From Ligula intestinalis (taxonomy: Eukaryota > Platyhelminthes > Cestoda > Diphyllobothriidea > Diphyllobothriidae), in NCBI GenBank assembly GCA_036362985.1, contig JAYGXS010000005.1, positions 8,475,059-8,539,058 of the forward strand: 64,000 bases of DNA, read 5' to 3'. The position numbers and the translations under genes are program-made. Position 1 is the first letter of the stretch. Every line of letters starts with the position of its first letter. Shown in pieces: positions 55,220-64,000 of this stretch. Under the pieces are notes generated by a model, which was not told where the DNA came from, ran no database searches, and saw nothing but the letters and a program-made list of their open reading frames with translations.

Positions 55220-55760
55220 TGTGTCACAGCTTCTTGCGTCCGCACTACAGGCTCTGACGTTCCCGCACCAGTCGTTGTTATATTTACCGTTTAATATAGT
55301 TTTTTTATCGTTCCTTACTTTTGGTGACCAGTTTATTTCCGTTTTCACGTAAGATCGCATTTATATCCCGTTTGTTCCATTTGAGTGTTTCCTGTAGAAC
55401 GTCACCCCTTTTATCGCATATATACCGATTTCATATCATTGTATCGTTTGCAGGTTTTCCTAATCCCTTCCCACACTACGTTATCACGTATTTTACATCT
55501 ATCATCGGGAATAAATTAACGACCATAAGGTCTACTTACATGACTACCGTGTCAAATGCCCTCAAACCCCCCTTCTGACATGCGAGATGAAAGTGATCGG
55601 CTTTTAGAAGAAATCCCGATTGCTACCTCTCCTGAAGCACATAAACTCTCCATTTTAACGGCAACTCTCCCCACCGAATCTTCATACGCCCCGTTTGTAT
55701 GGTTACTACCGCAGATGTTATATGCACATAAACATTGTGATATCTGCACTTCAAGTTAAA
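55220..55760 (+). repeat. LTR relic related to the 57.5-kb gypsy element
   Basis: AATAAA at about 55511 is followed within 50 bp by a short frame, MRDESDRLLEEIPIATSPEA then HKLSILTATLP. It parallels the Gag start encoded in the LTR at 57742 (LHTEVNRLLEEISILSAES, RRLPLLSVHA). Nucleotide match cttttagaagaaat is exact. Ends not determined. Confidence 0.5.
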
Positions 55761-56109
55761 TAATAGTTGTAGTGATAACTTACTAGAAGCATTCCTGCTG
55801 CGAGATGATGATTGTTCAATAGAACGCTCTGCTTTCCAAAAAATACCCGGAAAAGGCAATACTTACATTTTATCAGTGTTTTCCTTTATGATAGAGAATA
55901 AATTGGTAATATATCTTTTCCAGAGAGTGAGGAATGCTAACTTTATCGAGACTTTGCGACAGAAATTATCCGTATAAACGAAGCGTTACTTAACGGTGGC
56001 TATACTGCACGTTTTATCAAAACATGCATCAGCACCTTAGGTTCAAATGTGAAGGAAAAGTCAGTTCGAAAATGCCCGTTATTATATCTTTACTATGTTT
56101 TGGTATAGG
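55761..56109. other. No recognised feature
   Basis: No coding or repeat signal recognised. Confidence 0.35.
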
Positions 56110-57110
56110 GTCTTTTAGCCGCACTACTTGTTGCCGGATTGTGGCGGCAGGCCTGTGGGCTACTCTGATTCTGAGAGACGCGAGGAATCTAGCTACGGTT
56201 TAGAAGACCCCTTTCATGTACGGAATGCTGAGCTGTCTTCGGTGGACGACGCTCCTAGGCCCGTGGTTTAGCTGGCATGCGATTTCTTTCCATGAACGCT
56301 CCTGAACAGCCGTTCGCTCTGAGGAGCTACCGGAGCGGCTTTGCCTCGTCTCGTTTGGCGGGCGGCAAGAAAAATCAGGCGTCATTTACCGACTTAAGTG
56401 CAACTACGTTGGAAACACTGGCCGGCAGCTTTAAACGCTAATGCATGAGCATCAGCTGGCGGTAAGAAGGCTAGACCCAAATTCGGAGGTAGCCACACAT
56501 GATGCAGAGATGGGACGCCGTCGAAATTGTGGACGGAGATGACAATCAAACGTTAAGGCAAATTAAGGAAACTTGGATGTCGACCTACTGTTCGGGTAAC
56601 CGCAACATAATTTACCGATCCTTTGTGTTTTGTTAAGAACATTCTTATCAAAGAATGGTCACGACATGGAACAATCGGGGCCCTCAACCAGTGATCCGCT
56701 CAACCGACGTATGCAGGAGACAGGCGACGGCGAGGCGGGGGAAGCCAAATAAACATTGATGCCCCAGTTTCAGACAGTCTCAACGCAGAACACAGCGCGG
56801 GTGACGGCTACCAGGCTGCGGGTGCGGCGGGCGGTTACCAGGGGACAGGCAAGCGTGAGGCGGAGGGAGGCCAAACAAAAGCTGACACCATAGGTGCAGA
56901 CAGTCGCAACGCAGAGCAGAGCGTGAGGGACAGTTACTAGCCGGCTGGTACGGCGACCCGTTACCACCTCGAGATGCGGGCTATGCAGAGTGGCTCAAAC
57001 TGGATTGGCAGACTATGTCCGCGAACGAAAAGAGCGGCATATAACGAGAGCCAGGAGCCAGCTTATTCACCCTCTGATCATGGATAGACGAGATAACTAT
57101 CCGAAACGTT
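56110..57110 (+). mobile_element. Penelope-like element, GIY-YIG part and 3' end
   Basis: From 56375 the plus strand reads SGVIYRLKCNYVGNTGRQL, stop, then MHEHQLAVRRLDPNSEVATH. This is the IY...YVG core and following EH/RR block of a Penelope GIY-YIG endonuclease. Downstream are two diverged tandem units (about 56700-56950; aggcgacggcgaggcg.. and gcaagcgtgaggcggag..), then a hammerhead-like motif at 57074. Non-functional. Confidence 0.75.
57074..57110 (+). ncRNA. Hammerhead-like motif at a Penelope 3' end
   Basis: CTGATCA, then a perfect six-pair stem II (GGATAG 57082-57087 / CTATCC 57097-57102), then GAAACGTT. The core box differs from CUGANGA at one essential position (G to C), so it should be inactive, but the architecture is clear. 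Confidence 0.55.
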
Positions 57111-57478
57111 AGAGCACATGCTTTCCCTGTACATTGCGATTAGTGCAATGGTTTATGAAATCGTTAATGAAAACCTCGAAAGTTTAATCCTTGGAATAAT
57201 TAACACGGAAATATTGTCTACATTATGATAAACAAAATAAGGTGATGAAGCATTGTCCATACAAATATAAATAACGAGGTTATGCATTTTCGATATGCAG
57301 GGCTAACAATAAGCAGCCAAGCTGAATTAAAGTACACAGAGACACCAGTCGGAGTGTTAATGGCTTCAGTCGCAAGACAATTCCAGGCTAACTTGCACTA
57401 GTACTAAAGGGTGCAGATGCATAGCAACTTATGCATAACAATGTTAATGCGTCTACTGCGACTACTTCGTATTAGCAG
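57111..57478. other. No recognised feature
   Basis: Target-site DNA left of the gypsy element, AT-rich. Confidence 0.4.
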
Positions 57479-57897
57479 TGTAACGGGCCAACCCGACACA
57501 CTGAGTCTAGGGGTTGTTTGAATGTTTTCAAGGTCGGTCTCTTTTTTTTCGGTTTTGGTTTCTTTCAGGACCGAGCCAGATCACACTCTGGATTTGAGGA
57601 TTGACGCCCTTCAATTCACGTGCCGGACCGCTATCACTTCGCGTAATTCCATTTTCCTACTGGTCCCATTGTTTACATATCGTTCCAATAAACCTATCTA
57701 CAAATCTGCCCCTTCCGTTCTCATTCCGTCTGCGTGTCCCGATGTCAGAGAATAAGAAAGTTCCATCTGCACTACACACTGAAGTTAATCGACTTTTAGA
57801 AGAAATATCTATTCTATCTGCTGAGAGTCGACGTCTTCCTTTGTTATCAGTTCATGCAACGCATTCGACAAGGCCTCCGGTAGTACGAAATACTACA
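57479..57897 (+). repeat. 5' LTR (419 bp)
   Basis: TGTAACGGGCC ... AAATACTACA. AATAAA at 57687-57692. Nine substitutions and no indel against the 3' LTR (about 2.1%). Contains the apparent Gag start ATG at 57742. Confidence 0.95.
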
Positions 57898-60800
57898 TTG
57901 GCGCCCAACGTCTTATCAAGTGTTCCCCCCACCCCCATCCATCGTGTACACACCTTTCCCACAAGCACCCCGTTCCCCCCCACCTCCCACCCCGACCCGT
58001 TTTTCACCCCGTCTGCCTTCCAACCCGGTCAGGACATCGACGTTTGGCTGGCTAAATTCGACCTCTTCTTGGCTGACGTATCCCCCTCTGAGCATACTCG
58101 TTATTTACTTGCCCTTCTTTCCTCCGAGGCTCTATCCCTTGCGCTCAAGAATGGCATTACGGTTAAAACTGATTTTGTTGATGCTCGTAGACGTTTAGCT
58201 TCTATTTTCGTCAAACTTCTCTCCACTTCCGCCGCCGGCGATCAGTTTTATCGCCTCAGGCAGGGCCCCTAACAGTCGGCAGAGGATTTCGCCCATGAGC
58301 TTGAGCGGTTGGCCTCCCTGGCATATTCATCTGCATCACCCGATGAACGCGAAGAAATAATACTCGACCGCTTCATCGTCGGTTTGAATGACCGCACCCT
58401 CAAGCACCATCTAGCCATCAGTCGCCCTAAAGATCTCCGCTCTGCCCTTGTTCAGTGCGATCGTTTTAACCAAGTCATTGGACAGGATTTGCCTCCACCT
58501 GTTGCCCCCACCCACCCTCGCCCGCCGCTTCCTTCGGCACAACCGCCTCTCTCCCAGCCGCCTATTTCTGCCCAAAATAATCGCCGTCGACCACTACCTG
58601 TCCGATTCCCCAATCACCATCCTGGGTGTGAGTACTGTGACGCCTTCGGTCCTCGTGCTCGTCACTGTGGCCACAATCCCCCATGTAAGTCCCTTCCTTT
58701 TAACTCTTTTTCCGCTGTTGACGTTCTGTACCCACCCGCGTTTACTATAGATATTTTTTTGTCTGACTCTCGTATCCAAGCCTTAGTTGACACAGGGGCT
58801 AATGTTTCCCTAGCTTCTTTGTCTAGACTCCCCCATTATGTTCGTAATCTCGTTCACCCCCTTCCCGTTACTCATAACTTAAGGGCCGCTAACGGTACAG
58901 CCATACACATATCAGGCTCCCTTACCCTTGACTTTGCTATCGACCATGCATGTGTTACTCACACATTTCTCATTGCCCCAGACCGTTCTTGGCCCCTCGT
59001 CCTTGGTCTCGATTTTCTCTCTGATCACGACTGCGTAATCCACATCCATGAGCGCTTAGTAACTCTTGGCCCCACGTCTGTTAAGACTTCGCCACCTGAC
59101 CCCGATTTTGACCTCGAAATCGTTTACAACTCCATTATGTCGGCCGCCACCCTCAAACCCATTGATTTAGATTCAGTTTTACCCCCTCTTCCGTTAGTCG
59201 GTGAAGCCACTTATTCGCAGCTTCAGGACATCCTCACCTCCTTCCCTGGTCTCTTTACTTGGTCCCCTTCCACGTTAGGACGCACACAGCTTATCCGACA
59301 TACTATAGATACTGGGGACGCCAAACCTATTTGGCAACCGCCCAGACGTATCCCCGTCAAATATCGAGCCGAAGTCGACAAAATTCTCGACGAACTCCAA
59401 CGCTGTGACGTCATCCGTCCTTCGTCCTCACCTTGGGCATCCCCTATTGCCATTGTTCCTAAGAAAGACGGCTCCCTCAGACTCTGCATCGACTATCGCC
59501 GTTAAAACGCAGTCACTGTACGGGACTCATTTCCCCTCCCTCGTCTCGACGACACCCTTGAAACCTTAGGCAACGCATCCTGGTTCTCCACCCTTGATCT
59601 TAAGTCCGGCTATTGGCAGGTTGAAGTCGATCCGAAGGACCGTCATAAAACGGCCTTCATCGTACCACAAGGCCTCTTTGAGTTTCAAACCTTTCCGCTC
59701 GGCCTTTGTAATGCCGCCGCAACCTTCCAACGCCTCATGTATAAGGTTTTACACCACCTCATCCCCACTAAATGCCTGGTTTACCTCGATGACGTTATTG
59801 TCTTCGGGAATTCCATTGCACATCACAATGAGAATCTCTCAGCCACCCTTGCCGCCCTCCGTGCCACCGGCCTGACCCTCAACCCGTCGAAATGCGTTTT
59901 CCTTCGACAGGAGGTGCAATTCTTAGGACACAAATTATCGCCCGGCCGTTTAGCTGCCCTTCCCGAACGCCTACATGAGATCCGTTGTTGGCCTACCCCT
60001 ACTAACCTCACCGAACTCCGTAGTTTCATCGGCTTAGCCTCTTATTACCGCAGATTCATCAAAGGCTTCGCCCACATAGCTTCCCCTCTCCATAAACTGA
60101 CGGCGAAAAACCAACCTTTCAAGTGGACTACAGAGTGTGATAAAGCCTTCAACGACCTCAAAGCTGCCCTTTTTTCGGCTCCTCTCCTTGCCCTCCCTAA
60201 CCTCGAGTCTGGGGCTCTCCATTTCATCCTCGATACTGACGCTTGCAATGTTGCCATTGGTGCTGTACTCTTTCAGACGGATAAAGACGGACTAGAACAC
60301 CCAATATGCTTCGCTAGCAAAACCCTATCCAGTAGCGAGCGCAATTATAGTGTGTTCAAACGTGAATTACTGGCGATAATTACTTTCATTCGCGAGTTTA
60401 AATACCTCCTCTTAGGTCAACGCTTCACCCTTCGTACTGACCATAAGGCTTTAACATGGCAACATTCTCTCAAAGATCCAATGAACCAACTTGCCCGGTG
60501 GCAAGAGTTCCTTCAGGATTTTGACTATAAATGCGAGTTTCGCCCAGGTCGTCAACACGGCAATGCAGACGCACTCTCCCGTCTGACGAACCACCCTTGC
60601 CCTAGCGAGGGCGAACACTCCCTCAGCGTAAATGTGGTTAACATTTCTGAACCTGCCCGCCATACATGGTCCGAAGCCCAGAAATCCGACCCCGATACCG
60701 CTCTCGTTTACCATCACCTTTCTCGTGGCCTCCCCCGGCCGTCGGAACGCCTTATGCGAGGCTGTAGCCAACGCGCCCGCCTTCTTCGTAAGCACTGGCC

Positions 60801-62165
60801 CAACTTTCTTGTCGTGAATGATATCCTATGCTGGCGCAATCCAGACACACACCACTTGCGGGCAGTGGTGCCCAGCTCCCTAATTACACCAACCCTCGAC
60901 AGCCTGCACGTGGAGCTGGGATGCTGCGGCAAATTCAAACCGAGTCGGCAGTCCGTGCCCGTTTCTGGTGGCCACAACTCCGCTCGGATGTCCGCCACTT
61001 CTGCCAGTCCTGCCCCACTCGCGCCTCCTTTAAATCCCCCGTCCCCGCTCCGCGTGCCCCAATGGAACCTATGAATACAGGCTTCCCCGGCGAACGCGTC
61101 GGACTAGACATCATAGGCCGACTCCCTATCACCTACCGTGGCTGCGAGTATGTCCTGGTCATGGTCGATTACTTTACAAAGTGGGTATAGGCCGTTCCCC
61201 TCCTACATCAAGATGCCTCTACGATCGCTAACGCCATTAGCCGAACCTGGATCAGCCGTTGGGGCACCCCCTTATCGTTCCACTCCGACTGCGGCCGCAA
61301 CTTCGAGTCCCAACTCTTCCATGATGTCTGCGAGATCCTTGCGGTAAAAAAAACCCATACCACACCCTATCACCCAGAAGTTAACGGTCTTGTCGAGCGG
61401 ACCAACAGGACAATCAACAATCTCCTTCTGGCCTTCTGCGAGGAAGATCACCGTCACGATTGGGACCTTTACCTCCCCATCTGCCTCATGGCCTATACAG
61501 CCTCCACCCATTCCTCTACCAGCTTCACTCCACATTATCTCTGGACCGGTCGCGATCTACGCCTACCCGTCGATCTATCCTTCCCCCTTCCCGCTCCCAC
61601 TGACACTACAGTCCACGACTTCGCCACACATCTCTGCGAGACCATTCGTGCGGCCCACAACGCCGCCCGTAAAACTCTTGGGGCCACCGCCACCCGCCAG
61701 AAGGAGTACTTTGACCGCCACACATCTGGGAATCCATTTCACGTCGGTGACCTGGTGATGCATGCGATCCCCTCCCGTTGTATTTCTTCCGAATTTCATT
61801 ACCCTTGGCAAGGCCCCTTTACCGTGCTACAGGTTCTTTCGCCCACCACCTATATACTCCGCGATAATTTACACCCCGAATCTTTCTCGTTCACCGCCCA
61901 TTTCTTCAAACTCAAACCCTACCGCGGCCAACCCCCTACCTGCACCTCCGACACACTCCCCATTCTCCCCGATGGGCTGCTCCCTCCCGCTACCATTGAC
62001 ATCTCTGTCCCTTCCCCTACCTGCACCACCCTCGACACCCCTCTTGACCACCCCTCCGACACCCTAGACATCATACCAAATGACCTGTTACCCCCCGTCG
62101 CAATCCAAGTGGAAGTCAATTCCCCCACTACACCCACCAGCACTGAGGACAGTGCACCACTTTGA
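57742..62165 (+). pseudogene. gypsy gag-pol, disabled
   Basis: One frame runs from ATG 57742 (in the LTR) through Gag, the cysteine finger (58627-58686), protease (DTGAN, 58789), and RT (DGSLRLCIDYR before 59503; YLDD at 59782-59793). RNase H follows (FILDTDACNVAIGAVL; RTDHKALTW), then integrase (D at 61107, D at 61287, E at 61395, then a GPF/Y-type WQGPFTVLQVL module). Breaks: TAA at 58270-58272, TAA at 59503-59505, a frame change at about 60917-60945 in the integrase zinc-finger region, and TAG at 61188-61190. The TGA at 62163-62165 is the natural end. Gag and Pol share one frame, so a fused polyprotein is implied. Catalytic residues are otherwise retained, which with the low LTR divergence suggests recent death. 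Confidence 0.92.
57899..57911 (+). promoter_or_regulatory. Primer-binding site (tRNA-Lys type)
   Basis: TGGCGCCCAACGT, one base after the LTR, complements the 3' end of an animal tRNA-Lys (CUU type). It lies inside the Gag reading frame. Confidence 0.85.
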
Positions 62166-62177
62166 AGGGGGGGGCTA
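62164..62177 (+). promoter_or_regulatory. Polypurine tract
   Basis: gaagggggggg followed by cta and the LTR: plus-strand primer site directly after the gag-pol stop codon. Confidence 0.85.
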
Positions 62178-62596
62178 TGTTACGGGCCTACCCGACACAC
62201 TGAGTCTAGGGGTTGTTTGAATGTTTTCAAGGTCGGTCTCTTTTTTTTCGGTTTTGGTTTCTTTCAGGACCGAGCCAGATCGCACTCTGGATTTGAGGAT
62301 TGACGCCCTTCAATTCAAGTGCCGGACCGCTATCACTTCGCGTAATCCCATTTTCCTACTGGTCCCATTGTTTACATATCGTTCCAATAAACCTATCTAC
62401 AAATCTGCCCCTTCCGTTCTCATTCCATCTGCGTGTCCCTATGTCAGAGAATAAGAAAGTTCCATCTGCACTACACACTGAGGTTAATCGACTTTTAGAA
62501 GAAATATCTATTCTATCTGCTGAGAGTCGACGTCTTCCTTTGTTATCAGTTCATGCAACGCATTCGACAAGGCCTCCGTTAGTACGAAATACTACA
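62178..62596 (+). repeat. 3' LTR (419 bp)
   Basis: TGTTACGGGCC ... AAATACTACA, then the TSD GCAG. Same length as the 5' LTR. It repeats the Gag start region, which runs into flanking DNA and stops at 62629. Confidence 0.95.
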
Positions 62597-62639
62597 GCAG
62601 ACGCCATGGGTTGGCAGAGTTCAAAGTGACGTCATTTGT

Positions 62640-63760
62640 AAATCTATATTTTTTATTAGTTAAACCATCCAGAGGAATTTTTCATAATAAGCTTAGTACT
62701 ATGTTACTATGACAATGTTCACATCCACCAGTCGTTTGCTTTATAAGACGAAAGTTAACAACCTCAAGAAATTATATTGAAATAATAAAGACGCAAAAGA
62801 AGATTCTATGATGAAATCAGGGCAGAGTTCAGCGAGTCCGTACTTTGCAAAATATAGAAGAAAAAACTGTTCCTTAGACATTTTTCGGAACAAACATAAG
62901 TTGAATGGGATTTGGGAGTTTTAAAGATAAAATAAAAAAGGGCAAGCATGATTATAGAGGCCAAAAACTCCCGTCGAATTATAATAAAAATCTACTTTCA
63001 AATGCTCGGTAGCTTAACTTTAATTTTTTTCTTTACGTTCCACCTATAGGAGGACTATCTTCCATTTTATTTTTAATTCTGCCTGCGTAAGATCAAATAT
63101 CCCTCGACTACATTTCGTATTCTATGCAATAGAGGTTAATGTTGGTTGAATTTAATTCTCTTAGTTTACATAAACAAGCATAATCTTATTTAATTGAAAT
63201 TTTTTTATGAATTCCGCCACAACTACATATTAATTTACGTTCCATAGCCAAGAAGTAAATGTTTTACCACTTAATACTTTAATCAGTTAGGCGGGGGAAT
63301 AGATATAGCCTTGGCCTCACTAACCATTCTCGCCAATAAAAGTCTATCGCTCAGAGGAGGAATATATGCGCGTCATAGTGATGAGAGCACGTGGGGGTTA
63401 AATACGCTCCTTGTCGTGGGAGAAGTCATACAACTGCAAGGGCTTAAGTTAATCACAGTATAATCTTACAGCCTCTATAAGAGCAACCCTCAGGGCGATG
63501 AGGCACTGGAAACCCATCGTGGGCAAAATCAGTTTGCCAAAGTTCCAAACGTAGAAGAGATCTTAAATCCCAAGGAATCATCAGCGATGTGCCGGCGATG
63601 CGCCTGTGATATGCCCTTGCTGATGACAGGGTCCACTGACAAGTTGCGAAAACAGAAGCACCAGTCGAGGGCTTCAATAATCCGTTGTGTGCCGATATAC
63701 AAGTGAACGTGTAGACTATGACCTCAAGGTACAAAGTTGAAGAATTAATCACAGTTCACC
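62640..63760 (-). repeat. Repeat family A, diverged long copy
   Basis: Modules in the same order as 48136-48970: a decayed tail (aaatctatattttttattag, aagcttagtact), gggcagagttcagcgagtcc with gaagaaaaaactg, ctccttgtcgtgggagaagtcatacaactgc (shown in two adjoining parts at 63399-63433), and a gttgcgaaaacagaag block. The centre carries extra sequence. Non-coding; the minus frame at 63752-63453 is incidental. Confidence 0.5.
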
Positions 63761-64000
63761 TAGGACGTTTAAATTAGATACAGCGCATGTAACATATCGT
63801 TGCTTAATTATGCGTCCCATTTAATAACGAAGCTTTTGCATGCACAACCGTTTACAGGAAGGATTTTCTTAAGAGGCCACTTTTTCTGTGAGTTATTGTA
63901 AAAAATGTACTTAAAAATGTTTAGTAGATAGGGGTTTCGCATACTCAAATACTTCCTAGATTATGTTAACCAATATTAGATGCTCTAATAATAGTTGTGG

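Larger units (their letters stand above)
57479..62596 (+). mobile_element. Ty3/gypsy LTR retrotransposon, complete structure
   Basis: 5118 bp: 5' LTR, tRNA-Lys-type primer-binding site, gag-pol, polypurine tract, 3' LTR. Flanked by GCAG at 57475-57478 and 62597-62600, a 4-bp TSD. Domain order protease, RT, RNase H, integrase is that of Metaviridae. No envelope frame. Gag has a C-x2-C-x9-C-x5-C finger rather than a standard CCHC knuckle, reminiscent of the CsRn1/Kabuki lineage known from flukes and insects (from memory, unverified). Broken by three in-frame stops and one frameshift. Confidence 0.95.

Noticed and set aside
60451..60795. Minus-strand open frames inside gag-pol
   Set aside because: They lie opposite the RNase H and integrase regions of the gypsy element and arise from its codon usage; no motif of their own.
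1..64000. CRISPR arrays, operons, bacterial promoters or rRNA
   Set aside because: No regularly spaced repeats, dense ORFs or rRNA motifs; everything seen is typical of an animal nuclear genome.

Overview
The window is animal nuclear DNA dominated by interspersed repeats. The best fit is a flatworm, probably a large-genome tapeworm. Reasons: very short introns (27-68 nt) in one intact gene, abundant Penelope-like, CR1/Jockey-like and RTE-like retroelements, tRNA-derived SINEs with a hammerhead-ribozyme-like module, and a degenerate TTAGGG block. Taxonomy is inference. I saw no bacterial genes, CRISPR arrays or rRNA.

Host genes. Two are visible, both on the minus strand, and both are mostly invisible to simple ORF calling. 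(1) A complete six-exon STK19-like gene occupies 42902-42004 (232 residues). (2) Seven phase-compatible exons of an unidentified coiled-coil protein lie at 36403-36118, 31890-31794, 26133-25999, 24175-24081, 18838-18581, 15383-14976 and 13262-13044. The last ends in a stop. The exons are separated by 1.7-5.7 kb introns packed with transposons.

Layout. 1-13 kb: decayed CR1-like, RTE-like and Penelope-like (PLE) pieces plus LTR-like GC-rich repeats. 13-36 kb: the coiled-coil gene, with SINEs clustered at 14-20 kb, two Tigger/pogo-like DNA transposons in opposite orientation (21.1-21.7 and 28.5-29.3 kb), PLE copies at 22.5-27.8 kb, and several solo-LTR-like repeats, one with a perfect 5-bp target-site duplication (TSD). 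37-46 kb: LTR-like repeats, a SINE, the STK19-like gene, a Helitron fragment with its 3' terminus, and diverged tandem repeats. 46.7-54.8 kb: a CR1/Jockey-like element carrying an inverted, 5'-truncated copy of its own family, itself interrupted by another repeat, followed by a second CR1-like RT. 55-57.1 kb: an LTR relic and a PLE. 57479-62596: a structurally complete Ty3/gypsy retrotransposon (419-bp LTRs, about 2% apart) whose gag-pol is broken by three in-frame stops and one frameshift. 62.6-63.8 kb: another copy of the repeat nested at 48 kb.

Most interesting: the STK19-like gene with a 27-nt intron; the hidden coiled-coil gene; SINEs joined to a hammerhead-like core; a Gag reading frame that starts inside the LTR and runs through the primer-binding site, with a second relic sharing the same LTR-encoded motif; and two head-to-head PLE junctions. 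All matches come from reading and recalled family motifs; no search was run.
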